A stretch of 37,364 bases of DNA from an uncultured Methanobacteriaceae archaeon (GCA_902782945.1 CACZOU010000058.1:1-37364), one strand, 5' to 3'; shown: positions 21,318 through 28,291, counted from the stretch's first letter. Notes: generated from the sequence alone by a model not told the origin. Made by a program: numbers and translations.

Positions 21318-22514
21318 ATGGTTAAATTTGAATTTGATATCGATAGAGAAAGTCCTTTCCAGCCAGGAAAACCAGTTACTCCAGATAACTTTAAAGGAAG
21401 ACACAGTAGTATTAGAAAAATATTACGATATGTTAATAAAGCTAAAAAAGGAGATACACAACACTTCTTTTTAACTGGTGAAAGAGGAATGGGAAAAACA
21501 TCATTAGCAGAATTTGTAAAAAATTATGTTGAAACAGAATATAATATGATTGGAATATATATTTCTAATAAAGGAAACAATTCATTAGATTCATTAATTG
21601 TTAATATATTTGAAGGTTTAATAAATAAAATTCCTCGAAACTCTTTAAAAGATAAAATAAAAAATTTATTTGGGGAAATTGAAAGTATTGAATTCAAAGG
21701 TACAAAAGTCATATTTAAACCCGATGAAGAAATTGTTGAAGACTTAATAAAAAATTTCGCATATAAATTAAGGGATATTTTTAATGATTTACCTAAAAAT
21801 GAGGGAATATTTTTAATTATTGATGATATTAATGGATTATCAGAATCAAATGAATTTGTTGATTGGTATAAAAGTTTTGTAGATAGTATAGAGGTTAATC
21901 AATTTAATTTACCATTATATGTATTATTTGCAGGATATCCTGAAAAATTTGATAATTTAGTTAGATTAGAACCTTCCTTTGGTAGAATTTTTAACCATGA
22001 AAAAATCCAAAGTTTAAATGATCATGATGTTAAAGAATTTTTTATTGATTCTTTTGATAGTGTAAATATGAAATTAGAAGAAGAAGCTTTAGATACAATA
22101 ACTTCTTTTGTAATGGGTTTACCATTAATGATGCAACAAATAGGAGATTCTGTATTTTGGGCTGCTGACAATAATTTAATTAATGAAGATATAGCATATT
22201 ATGGAGTAATTGATGCATCTAAGGAAATAGGAAATAAACAAATTAGGCCTATTTTAAATCAAATAAAAAGTGAATATTATGAAGATATTTTATTAAAATT
22301 AGGTAGATATAAACAATTTTCTTTTAAAAAATCTGAAATTAATCAATATTTAAATGAAAAAGAAAAAAATGTTTTCACTGATTTTTTATCACGTATGCAA
22401 GATTTAGGTATTTTAAATTCAATAGGTCCTAAAAATAGTGGAAAATATGCATTTTCTAATTTATTATATTATATTTATTTTGTCATAGTTTCTATTGATA
22501 AGTTTAAAGATTAA
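21318..22514 (+). CDS. AAA/STAND-type ATPase with C-terminal winged helix
   Basis: A 398-residue archaeal ATPase. FKGRHSSIRKILRYV is the usual lead-in, Walker A is GERGMGKTS (54-62), and FLIIDDINGL is Walker B. FAGYPEKFDNLVR resembles the sensor-1 region and a helical lid follows. The final about 90 residues look like a winged helix (FSFKKSEINQYLN, FTDFLSRMQDLGILNSIG). Such ATPases are common cargo of archaeal mobile elements and relate loosely to Orc1/Cdc6. Codon use is more A/T-extreme (TTT, TTA, AAT) than in flanking genes, suggesting separate acquisition. It could act in defence or as an additional replication/partition ATPase. It has its own upstream spacer and GAGGGTAATACA ahead of ATG. 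Confidence 0.8.
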   Translation: MVKFEFDIDRESPFQPGKPVTPDNFKGRHSSIRKILRYVNKAKKGDTQHFFLTGERGMGKTSLAEFVKNYVETEYNMIGIYISNKGNNSLDSLIVNIFEGLINKIPRNSLKDKIKNLFGEIESIEFKGTKVIFKPDEEIVEDLIKNFAYKLRDIFNDLPKNEGIFLIIDDINGLSESNEFVDWYKSFVDSIEVNQFNLPLYVLFAGYPEKFDNLVRLEPSFGRIFNHEKIQSLNDHDVKEFFIDSFDSVNMKLEEEALDTITSFVMGLPLMMQQIGDSVFWAADNNLINEDIAYYGVIDASKEIGNKQIRPILNQIKSEYYEDILLKLGRYKQFSFKKSEINQYLNEKEKNVFTDFLSRMQDLGILNSIGPKNSGKYAFSNLLYYIYFVIVSIDKFKD

Positions 22515-22585
22515 TGTTCTTGTCTTCTATTTTATATCCCTTTTTTAATAACTATTTTTTACTATTTTAATATTTTATAATAGTA

Positions 22586-22634
22586 ACCTTTATATACTAG
22601 AATATGCATATTAGTATATAGAAACATAAAGGAG
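22586..22634 (+). promoter_or_regulatory. TATA promoter for the small membrane gene
   Basis: CCTTTATATACTAG at 22587-22600 matches the TATA form of other viral promoters here. It is followed by ATATGCATAT, a palindrome near the expected start of transcription, and AAAGGAGGTG before ATG 22645. Confidence 0.55.
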
Positions 22635-22644
22635 GTGAAAAAAA

Positions 22645-22755
22645 ATGGATATAATAAATATATCCATATTAATCACCTTATTGATATACACCACTATATC
22701 AATAAGAATTTCAATCAATAAAACGATTGAAATAAAAATAAAAATAAAATTATAA
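22645..22755 (+). CDS. Small membrane peptide (36 aa)
   Basis: A textbook AAAGGAGGTG and TATA promoter precede ATG 22645. The N-terminal 22 residues are hydrophobic (MDIINISILITLLIYTTISI) and the end is basic (NKTIEIKIKIKL). Its stop codon sits inside a perfect terminator hairpin. Such an independently transcribed hydrophobic peptide could be a toxin-like or regulatory membrane peptide; no family can be named. Confidence 0.6.
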   Translation: MDIINISILITLLIYTTISIRISINKTIEIKIKIKL

Positions 22756-22773
22756 GGGGGCAACCCCTTATAA
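22750..22773 (+). terminator. Perfect 10-bp terminator hairpin
   Basis: TTATAAGGGG (22750-22759) pairs with CCCCTTATAA (22764-22773), loop GCAA, a stable tetraloop form. It overlaps the stop codon of the small membrane gene. Confidence 0.7.
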
Positions 22774-22859
22774 TATATTATTGTTTTGAACAAATAAAAA
22801 TGTTTCTCATATAAAATAAAGATTATAACCCTGAAAAAAAATAAAAGGAGTAATTACAA

Positions 22860-22973
22860 ATGATTAAATTAATATTACGTAACATTACATTAACTATAAG
22901 ATATCCCACATATAAAAATGGGCTAAAATGGGAGTATTATAAAAAAAATTTTAATATAATACTTCCCTTTTAA
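22860..22973 (+). CDS. Small basic protein (37 aa)
   Basis: ATG 22860 follows AAAGGAG by 9 bases. The peptide is basic and aromatic (MIKLILRNITLTIRYP, then KWEYYKKNFNIILPF). Its last codons form a hairpin (GGGAGTATTAT at 22930-22940 with ATAATACTTCCC at 22956-22967), followed by T-runs, which would serve as terminator. Unknown function. Confidence 0.5.
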   Translation: MIKLILRNITLTIRYPTYKNGLKWEYYKKNFNIILPF

Positions 22974-22985
22974 TTATTTTTTTCC
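22930..22985 (+). terminator. Hairpin at the end of the 37-aa gene
   Basis: GGGAGTATTAT and ATAATACTTCCC form an 11-bp stem with one bulge around an A/T loop, followed by T-rich DNA. Confidence 0.5.
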
Positions 22986-23012
22986 ATGACGAAAAAAAGG
23001 AGTTAAGAAAAA

Positions 23013-23471
23013 ATGATGATAAATCCAATAGTAGAAAAAAAAGAAAACGAAATACAAATAATATACAACTACAATATAACACACATAACACAAAAAAAGA
23101 AAAGAAAAACCAAAAATGGAACAATAAAAGAAAACATAATCCACACAAACAGTACAACTTTTCCATTTGACATATATAAACTATTAAAAATAGAACCTGA
23201 TGAAAACGAAAAAGAACATGTATATTTCTATACAGATTTCCAAAAAATATATGTTTCAAAAACCGAACCAGAACACTATGATGAAATAAAAAAATCAAGA
23301 CTAAATCATAGAAAAGGACTAAAAAATGATTACGTTGACCCGAAAACAAGCCGACGATCTAAATTAGTATTTTTACCTAAAAAAATATTTGGAGAAAACA
23401 TAAACACTGCTAACAATATAGAATATATTATCCATACAAAAACAGAAAAAATAACATGTAGAATATATTAA
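23013..23471 (+). CDS. Hypothetical basic 152-aa protein
   Basis: I do not recognise the family. It is Lys/Asn-rich and basic. A beta-rich N-terminus (NEIQIIYNYNITHITQKKKR) is followed by FPFDIYKLLKIEP and YFYTDFQKIYVSKTEPEHYD and a very basic centre (KSRLNHRKGLKNDY). AAAGGAG precedes the ATG. It converges on the STAS-like gene at 23480, 8 bases away. The layout (short, basic, its own ribosome site, accessory patch) would suit a toxin or nucleic-acid-binding accessory, but there is no motif to prove it. Confidence 0.6.
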   Translation: MMINPIVEKKENEIQIIYNYNITHITQKKKRKTKNGTIKENIIHTNSTTFPFDIYKLLKIEPDENEKEHVYFYTDFQKIYVSKTEPEHYDEIKKSRLNHRKGLKNDYVDPKTSRRSKLVFLPKKIFGENINTANNIEYIIHTKTEKITCRIY

Positions 23472-23479
23472 ATTTATTA

Positions 23480-23746
23480 TTATCTTTTTTTCCTAGTTTC
23501 AACTAATTTAAGCATAGGTTCTACGTCTTTAGAAAGATTTTCTTCTTTTATTTTTTTTAACGATTTATTTTTTTGATAAATATATTCTTGAGTAAAAGAT
23601 AAACTCATGAATTCAATATCTTTAAAATCAAGACATATCTCCTCTTCTTTTAAATTATTAATATATTTAAATAAATCTTCTGCTACAAATGTCATTTCTA
23701 ATGCTTTGTTTAATTTTTCTTTTAATATTATTTTTTTACAAGTCAT
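23480..23746 (-). CDS. STAS-like (DUF4325-type) protein
   Basis: The central 50 residues match the STAS-like DUF4325 pattern: AEDLFKYINNLKEEEICLDF followed by KDIEFMSLSFTQEYIYQK, comparable to the family's 'vvldF..vefis.sFa.E.'. The rest is basic helix. DUF4325 proteins are usually partnered by histidine-kinase-like ATPases and are thought to act as phospho-regulated switches; no kinase is visible near here. The gene is on the minus strand, convergent with the basic protein at 23013-23471, in the accessory patch. Length (88 aa) fits the family. Confidence 0.65.
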   Translation of the reverse strand: MTCKKIILKEKLNKALEMTFVAEDLFKYINNLKEEEICLDFKDIEFMSLSFTQEYIYQKNKSLKKIKEENLSKDVEPMLKLVETRKKR

Positions 23747-23803
23747 TTTTTATTCATTCCTTTATATATTTATAAGGTGTATTTATTCATTTGTTTTTTT
23801 TTG

Positions 23804-23883
23804 AGTGACGTTTTTAAAACCGTCACTGGTATTATTGAGGAAGGTTGTTTAAGTATTCTCCTTAATATTTTCTCCTTCCTCAA
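23804..23883. other. Two adjacent stable stem-loops (possible structured RNA or terminator)
   Basis: AGTGACG (23804-23810) pairs with CGTCACT (23821-23827), with inner GTTTT/AAAAC pairing possible. TTGAGGAAGG (23835-23844) then pairs perfectly with CCTTCCTCAA (23874-23883). Such stems are rare in this AT-rich DNA. They lie just upstream of the STAS-like gene on its strand. Confidence 0.45.
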
Positions 23884-24614
23884 ATCACCGAATATTTGAT
23901 GTTTGTTATAAAAGTATTAAATGTTTTTTTTAATCTTTTCTAACTTTCTATATTTATAAACTCCTTTAGAAGAACGCTTTCAAATCAAAGTTAACCCATT
24001 CAGGGAGGAGTATAAGAGGAAAATACAGGAGAGAGTAGGGTATAACATGGAATAATATGAAGGAATAATTTACTTTAAGTTAGGAGTCATGGGAATCTGA
24101 AATTAAAATTAGAAATTGTTATTGTGTATCAAATTTTCATCTTTAGTATAATTTTTTGTATTTGTTTAACTCTAATAACTAAATTAATTAATTAAGGTAA
24201 CATACTTTTGTATTATTATTGAGAATATATCTATAGTTGGATTAGAGTAGGAAAGGAATAAGATTCATAAATAAAAATAAAATTCCAATTAATTAACCAT
24301 ATTAAAAAAAAAAGATAATCTATTTATTTTTTTATTCATTTTTCAATTAGTCCTTTCTTTCTTATTCTTTTCTATGAATTAACTCCAAAAAAATAAATTA
24401 TAAATAATCATAGTATTATGAAAAAAAGGGAACTCATATATATTTTTCCTTCAATGAATGATCATGTTATACTATCTGATATCTGCTCACTATCTTGTGG
24501 ATAACGTGTTTTCCTTCTTTTACTCCATAGGAGGGGTTAACTCCTTTACTCCTAACTTATTATTATAATAAGTTATGAAGATTATTAGACTAAAATAAGA
24601 CAGAGGCAATTACA
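23884..24614. other. Non-coding interval without clear features
   Basis: About 730 bases with no supported gene. Purine-rich patches (CAGGGAGGAGTATAAGAGG near 24010) and a palindrome (AACTTATTA...TAATAAGTT near 24556-24577) are present. GGAGGGGTTAACTCC at about 24530-24545 is a short dyad. It may be decayed genes or regulatory DNA. Confidence 0.4.
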
Positions 24615-24860
24615 ATGAAACAATACAACGACCTAAACGAAAGAATAACACGAAACATAATACAAGACTCAAACAAAATAATCGAAGAAGTACTAGAATT
24701 TGAATTATACGACATACACGATGAGGAGGATATGAAAAAAATAAATCAATTCCTAGACTGGGTTGAACTTCAACGTAACAGGGTAATTAATACTGCTTAT
24801 CAGCAGGGTTTACTTCAGTTTAATGATGAGCGTGGGATAACTGTTACATTTGATGATTAA
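24615..24860 (+). CDS. Small acidic helical protein (81 aa)
   Basis: Acidic and helical throughout (RITRNIIQDSNKIIEEVLEF, INQFLDWVELQRNRVINTAY). It ends GITVTFDD. Its ATG is preceded by AGACAGAGGCAATTACA, a modest ribosome site. It is followed after 14 bases by the tRNA-like element. No family recognised. Confidence 0.6.
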   Translation: MKQYNDLNERITRNIIQDSNKIIEEVLEFELYDIHDEEDMKKINQFLDWVELQRNRVINTAYQQGLLQFNDERGITVTFDD

Positions 24861-24874
24861 TTATTTTATTAACT

Positions 24875-25039
24875 GGTAACGAAAGGAAAAATAATTTTAA
24901 ATGAATTAAAAAAATTTTAATTAATATAGTGAAAAATTAAAAATAATGTTCAATTATTATCTAAATCTTTGATTAAGTTAAGGTTTGATTATTTAATATG
25001 TTTGATTATGTATAGTGGGTTCGATTCCCACCGTTACCA
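24875..25039 (+). ncRNA. tRNA-like element: acceptor stem and T-arm with non-canonical interior
   Basis: GTGGG-TTCGATT-CCCAC (25015-25031) is a perfect tRNA T-arm, including a full B-box-like GGTTCGATTCC. It is followed by CGTTACC (25032-25038) and A at the discriminator position. The 7-base partner GGTAACG lies at 24875-24881, so an acceptor stem can close at 165 bases. Between them I find no D-arm or anticodon arm, only A/T-rich DNA. It may be a tRNA 3' end acting as an attachment site, a decayed or intron-filled tRNA, or a viral tRNA-like RNA. The downstream gene starts 55 bases later. Confidence 0.5.
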
Positions 25040-25093
25040 ATCCAACAAAAATAGAAAAAAAGGATATGATGAGAAGAGGGGAGGGGAGTAGAA

Positions 25094-25477
25094 ATACAAC
25101 GAGAAAAAAATAAAGATAAGTATATATCCCTTCGAGGAGACAAATACCAAATCTACAAAAAAATACCCTCACTCAATAAAATCATATACTTCGGAACATT
25201 CGAAACACTACACGAAGCAAGAGAATACAGGGACTTCCTAGAGGAACATGACTGGGATACAAAGTACATCAAACGAAAAAGAAATAAACATGCTCCGCCA
25301 GGTGAGGATACTAAATACATCACATTTAATAAATGCAATCAGAAGTGGGCAGTGCATTATTATAATGATGGACAACATTATTATTTTGGCTGTTTTGATT
25401 CTTTTGAGGAAGCACGTGAGGAAAGGGATTTCTGGGAATCTATTGACTGGAACTTAGAGTTACTAGACTTATACTAG
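25094..25477 (+). CDS. AP2-like small protein with apparent ATA start (127 aa)
   Basis: The frame is open from just after a TGA at 25070 to the TAG at 25475 and encodes two modules of the same type as the protein at 19953: YFGTFETLHEAREYRDFLEE-HDW and YYFGCFDSFEEAREERDFWE-SIDW. The family match shows this frame is real. There is no ATG, GTG or TTG before the first conserved strand. GGGGAGGGGAG ends 5 bases before an in-frame ATA at 25094, so ATA initiation is inferred, as for the AbrB-like gene. It would be a compact DNA-binding protein. Next gene starts 18 bases after its stop. Confidence 0.7.
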   Translation: MQREKNKDKYISLRGDKYQIYKKIPSLNKIIYFGTFETLHEAREYRDFLEEHDWDTKYIKRKRNKHAPPGEDTKYITFNKCNQKWAVHYYNDGQHYYFGCFDSFEEAREERDFWESIDWNLELLDLY

Positions 25478-25495
25478 AATGAGGAGGAAACCTAA

Positions 25496-25843
25496 ATGTT
25501 AGACCCTGATGAAATGAATAGATTAATTGTAAAAGCATTACATGAACCTGATGAAGAGGAATACACTACAAATCAGAAACGAGTAATATATGAAATAAGA
25601 GAATGTGATTATATTCCTTATCTTTTAAATTACAAAGCATTAATATTATGTCAACCATTCCATTCCTCTATAGGAGATATGTTAAATATGATTGACACAC
25701 AAATAGATTATCTTCAAGCCCTAAAATTATTACACGTTCTTGAAGAAATACAAGTGGAAATTGAATCTAAGGAAAAAAAACATGTTTACGGGTATGGTTG
25801 TAAACTACATGAAGATGATCCAGAGATTATACATAGGATATAG
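25496..25843 (+). CDS. Hypothetical 115-aa protein
   Basis: Acidic and helical (MNRLIVKALHEPDEEEYT, IDTQIDYLQALKLLHVLEEI), with Cys in RECDYIPY and LILCQPF. GAGGAGGAAACC precedes the ATG by a good distance. It lies in a run of small regulators between the AP2-like gene and the HTH genes. No family recognised. Confidence 0.65.
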   Translation: MLDPDEMNRLIVKALHEPDEEEYTTNQKRVIYEIRECDYIPYLLNYKALILCQPFHSSIGDMLNMIDTQIDYLQALKLLHVLEEIQVEIESKEKKHVYGYGCKLHEDDPEIIHRI

Positions 25844-25851
25844 TGTGGGTA

Positions 25852-26007
25852 ATGACTAAATATACTTCTTCAAATATTAATATTAATATTTATTTAAATA
25901 ATCAAAAAAAAACACGAAAATTTTCGGTGAAAGATGTTTATTTTGACACGTCAAAATACATTGAAAATAAACCTCGTATAATAAAAAGAATACCTATTAA
26001 TTTCTAA
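25852..26007 (+). CDS. Small basic protein (51 aa)
   Basis: ATG 25852 lies 8 bases after the previous stop, with GTGTGGGTA upstream. The peptide has a beta-prone start (SSNININIYLNN), a basic centre (QKKTRKFSVKDVYF) and a basic end. Position and frame integrity support a gene; function unknown. Confidence 0.45.
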   Translation: MTKYTSSNININIYLNNQKKTRKFSVKDVYFDTSKYIENKPRIIKRIPINF

Positions 26008-26038
26008 ATTAACTATGTTCAGGAGTTTCTTTTAATTT

Positions 26039-26161
26039 ATGAAATCCAATATTTCTTCTATGTATAGAGAAAATACATCAAATCAAATCTCACAGGGAGA
26101 TATTTTGAAAAAGTTTCCTATTTATTACTATAATTCTAAAGAAAAAAGTATAGATTTTTAA
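26039..26161 (+). CDS. Possible small protein (40 aa)
   Basis: An open frame from ATG 26039 with AGGAG about 14 bases upstream, or alternatively TTG 26104 after GGGAG. It is hydrophilic with aromatic residues near the end (KKFPIYYYNSKEKSIDF). Evidence is weak; it fills the gap between neighbours. Confidence 0.3.
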   Translation: MKSNISSMYRENTSNQISQGDILKKFPIYYYNSKEKSIDF

Positions 26162-26181
26162 TGATATTTTAAGATGATACT

Positions 26182-26628
26182 ATGACTAAATGGATGGAAA
26201 AAAATGAAGCTATGAAGGTGGGGAATCTTCCAGTAGATTTCGGAGAAAAAGAAGCAGAAAAATCTATGAAATCATTAAATAAGACAATCAATGATTCCCA
26301 AGAAAATATAGGACTTTTCTCGCCTACAGTAAGTCTTGAAAAAATAATAGTAAACCCTCAATGGTTGAGATATGCAAGAAAGTGTAATAGATACACACAA
26401 CAAGAAGTAAGTAAAGCACTACATAGAGATATAAAGACAATAGAGTATTGGGAACAAACAGGAGAATTATATGAAGAAGAATTAGAACAAGTAGCTAAGT
26501 TATACAATGTAAGTGTTCTTTACTTTTTAAATAATAATACACCTCCAAATTATCCAATTAAAAGAATAAGCAAGGAGTATAACCTCCATGTGGATGTATG
26601 GCTTCCAGTAAAACAATATTGGAGATAA
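26182..26628 (+). CDS. HTH (XRE-type) regulator with conserved C-terminal tail
   Basis: The 148-residue protein has a helix-turn-helix of the XRE type in its middle: WLRYARKCNRYTQQEVSKAL, then RDIKTIEYWEQTGE, then ELEQVAKLYNVSVLYFLNN (about 60-120). The N-terminal 55 residues are a polar extension. The tail PPNYPIKRISKEYNLHVDVW ending LPVKQYWR is duplicated in DNA after the next gene. It is probably a viral transcription regulator. The start lacks a clear ribosome site, consistent with a leaderless or weakly translated regulator. Confidence 0.75.
   Translation: MTKWMEKNEAMKVGNLPVDFGEKEAEKSMKSLNKTINDSQENIGLFSPTVSLEKIIVNPQWLRYARKCNRYTQQEVSKALHRDIKTIEYWEQTGELYEEELEQVAKLYNVSVLYFLNNNTPPNYPIKRISKEYNLHVDVWLPVKQYWR
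26539..26628 (+). repeat. Direct repeat, intact copy (HTH tail)
   Basis: About 90 bases encoding the tail of the HTH protein, about 83% identical to 26987-27075. The run CATGTGGATGTATGGCTTCC is nearly shared. Confidence 0.75.
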
Positions 26629-26659
26629 AATTTATTATTGAGAATGAATAGTGATTAAT

Positions 26660-27001
26660 ATGACAATAGGAAATCGGCTAAAAAAACTACGAGAAAATAA
26701 TAATTTCACACAAAAACAGATAGCTGAATATCTTGATTATGATCAAAGTTATATAACAAAGCTAGAAAAAGATGAAAGAAGATTAACAGTTTATGCTTTA
26801 GAAGAATTATGTGACTTATATAATTGCCCGGAGGAATATATTCTAGATGGTGAGGGTACATATACAAAACCATGCTATGAATATAGGACAAATACAAAAA
26901 ATCTTGAAATATCCACAATTGCTAAAATGAATAAAATATTAAGAAATTTAAATTTCTTATCAGAAATAACTAAGGAGATAGATGATACACCATCAAATTA
27001 G
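26660..27001 (+). CDS. XRE-family HTH regulator (113 aa), tail truncated by nonsense mutation
   Basis: A classical XRE/Cro domain at the N-terminus: IGNRLKKLRENNNFTQKQIA, then YLDYDQSYITKLEKDERRL, then LEELCDLYNCPEEYILDGEG. ATG 26660 is preferred to the upstream GTG (26651). The protein ends DDTPSN at a TAG exactly where the neighbouring HTH protein has a Tyr codon (NNTPPNY); the DNA beyond still encodes the decayed rest of the shared tail. It may be a lysogeny-type repressor paired with the gene at 26182. Confidence 0.82.
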   Translation: MTIGNRLKKLRENNNFTQKQIAEYLDYDQSYITKLEKDERRLTVYALEELCDLYNCPEEYILDGEGTYTKPCYEYRTNTKNLEISTIAKMNKILRNLNFLSEITKEIDDTPSN

Positions 27002-27075
27002 CCAATCAAATGATAAGCAAGGGGTATAATATCAATGTGGATGTATGGCTTCCAGTAAAACAATATTGGGGATAA
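26987..27075 (+). repeat. Direct repeat, decayed copy (relic of HTH tail)
   Basis: Matches 26539-26628 but has a stop (TAG at 26999-27001) and a one-base deletion in AATAAGC (now GATAAGC). The distal part still would encode NVDVWLPVKQYWG in one frame. It lies between the XRE gene and the gene at 27081. Confidence 0.75.
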
Positions 27076-27080
27076 ACACA

Positions 27081-27611
27081 ATGAAACTAAAGGGATATGA
27101 TGAACTTATAGAATGGCAAATAAAGAACTACACAGACCAAATAAACATCATACTCAAAATAGTTGAACTAAAAGGATACTGGAAAAATCATATACGTGCT
27201 CAACTACAATATTTAACAAAATATCAAGAGATAACATTATTACTTAATCTTGACAAGGAAAGAGGAGATTTAATTCAACACAGAGATGAAATAATACAAG
27301 AATGGATGGAATATTATACAACAGTGCATGAGGGGATACATGTAATGAAGAACTATTTCACAGAAATAAATAGTATTAGAAATGAATACATCTCTAATGA
27401 ATACTATACAGTACGGAAGAAGCAGGTGAGGAACACGATGAAAATCTATAACAAACCCAATGAGGAACATTACATCAAAGGAAAAAAACACAAACAAGCA
27501 GCACACAATGCAACACACAACCCCGTCTATGATGGATTATACATGGAGTACAAACAAAAACAGAAAAAAAGAGCGAAAAATAAAAAAAAAGTAAATGAGA
27601 AGATACAATAA
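27081..27611 (+). CDS. Hypothetical basic 176-aa protein
   Basis: I use ATG 27081; an upstream in-frame ATG (27045) lies in the decayed repeat. The first two thirds are helical (YDELIEWQIKNYTDQINIIL, DEIIQEWMEYYTTVHEGIHV) and the last 60 residues are very basic (KGKKHKQAAHNATHN, KQKQKKRAKNKKKVNEK), typical of nucleic-acid binding. Position before the late genes would suit a late-transcription or DNA-packaging accessory, without direct proof. No family recognised. Confidence 0.65.
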   Translation: MKLKGYDELIEWQIKNYTDQINIILKIVELKGYWKNHIRAQLQYLTKYQEITLLLNLDKERGDLIQHRDEIIQEWMEYYTTVHEGIHVMKNYFTEINSIRNEYISNEYYTVRKKQVRNTMKIYNKPNEEHYIKGKKHKQAAHNATHNPVYDGLYMEYKQKQKKRAKNKKKVNEKIQ

Positions 27612-27652
27612 TAAACCATATTTTAAACTTTAAATGGGTGAGGGATAGTACT

Positions 27653-27928
27653 GTGTATTTTAGTGTAATAGAGAGATACAAGGAGTTCATGGAGGACTCT
27701 GATATTATTTTTGCTGTTTTAGAATTAGTACCATATGCCACTAGGTACTTATTTCTTCGAACTGTTTATAAACTTGAAACAGAGAAAAAACTATTATTCA
27801 GGGATGATAATAAGAAACAATGGACTAGTGGATACATATATTATGACGCTGAAGATAATCAGATAGTCATAGAATATGGTGACTCAGAACAAGAAGTAAT
27901 CAGAATCCCCGAGGATTGGGAGTTATAA
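27653..27928 (+). CDS. Hypothetical 91-aa protein
   Basis: GTG 27653 fits the GGGTGAGG ribosome site at 27636-27643; the GTG at 27638 overlaps that site. A helical N-terminal half (VIERYKEFMEDSDIIFAVLE) leads to a beta-rich acidic C-terminus (WTSGYIYYDAEDNQIVIEYG). No family recognised. It is a small gene of the pre-late cluster. Confidence 0.6.
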   Translation: MYFSVIERYKEFMEDSDIIFAVLELVPYATRYLFLRTVYKLETEKKLLFRDDNKKQWTSGYIYYDAEDNQIVIEYGDSEQEVIRIPEDWEL

Positions 27929-27995
27929 TTAGTTTAGAAGGAGATATTTCCTTTTCTTTTGGTTGTTTTATAATCTTATTACATAATAAATATAC

Positions 27996-28202
27996 ATGTG
28001 CACAGAAAAGGAATATTATATTAAAAAGATACGAATTTGCCCGGAATGTAGAGGAACAATATTTATAAAAGATAATAGTCATGATGAAGTTTATTGTGCC
28101 ACGTGTGGCTTGGTTCTTGTTGCGCCTCCAGTGTGTAATATAGTATATCCGGGGTTTCATATCCTTAAGATTAAAATTCCAAAGAAGAAGAATAAGAAGT
28201 AG
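27996..28202 (+). CDS. Zinc-ribbon protein resembling the TFB N-terminus (68 aa)
   Basis: CPECRGT (15-21) and VYCATCGLVLVAPP (about 32-45) form a zinc ribbon whose spacing and 'CGLVL' resemble the N-terminal ribbon of archaeal TFB, which recruits RNA polymerase. The rest is a basic tail (IKIPKKKNKK), and the cyclin folds of TFB are absent. Located just before the late operon, it could modulate host transcription for late expression. No strong ribosome site is visible before the ATG. The TFB analogy is inference from the motif. Confidence 0.65.
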   Translation: MCTEKEYYIKKIRICPECRGTIFIKDNSHDEVYCATCGLVLVAPPVCNIVYPGFHILKIKIPKKKNKK

Positions 28203-28232
28203 TATATTTTTAGAACTTTTTATTATATAATA

Positions 28233-28291
28233 CTCCCCTCCCAAGTCATAGTATTGGGTTAGATGGTTGAATATTACATATTCCGGGGGAG
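28233..28291 (+). other. Nested stem-loop candidate RNA
   Basis: CTCCCC (28233-28238) can pair with GGGGAG (28286-28291), and inside it CCCAA (28240-28244) with TTGGG (28254-28258). These G/C stems stand out in AT-rich DNA downstream of the zinc-ribbon gene. Confidence 0.35.

Noticed and set aside
21318-22514. A second Orc1/Cdc6 initiator
   Set aside because: Although AAA+ with a winged helix, its motifs fit the broader archaeal STAND-like ATPase group; it lacks the Orc1 lead-in motif and has no origin boxes beside it.
22951-23349. Minus-strand frame opposite the 152-aa basic protein
   Set aside because: Almost entirely Phe/Leu/Cys/Val from reversed Lys/Asn codons, with no translation signal.
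24875-25039. A normal functional tRNA gene
   Set aside because: No D-arm, anticodon arm or A-box can be found between the acceptor halves, and the length is 165 bases.
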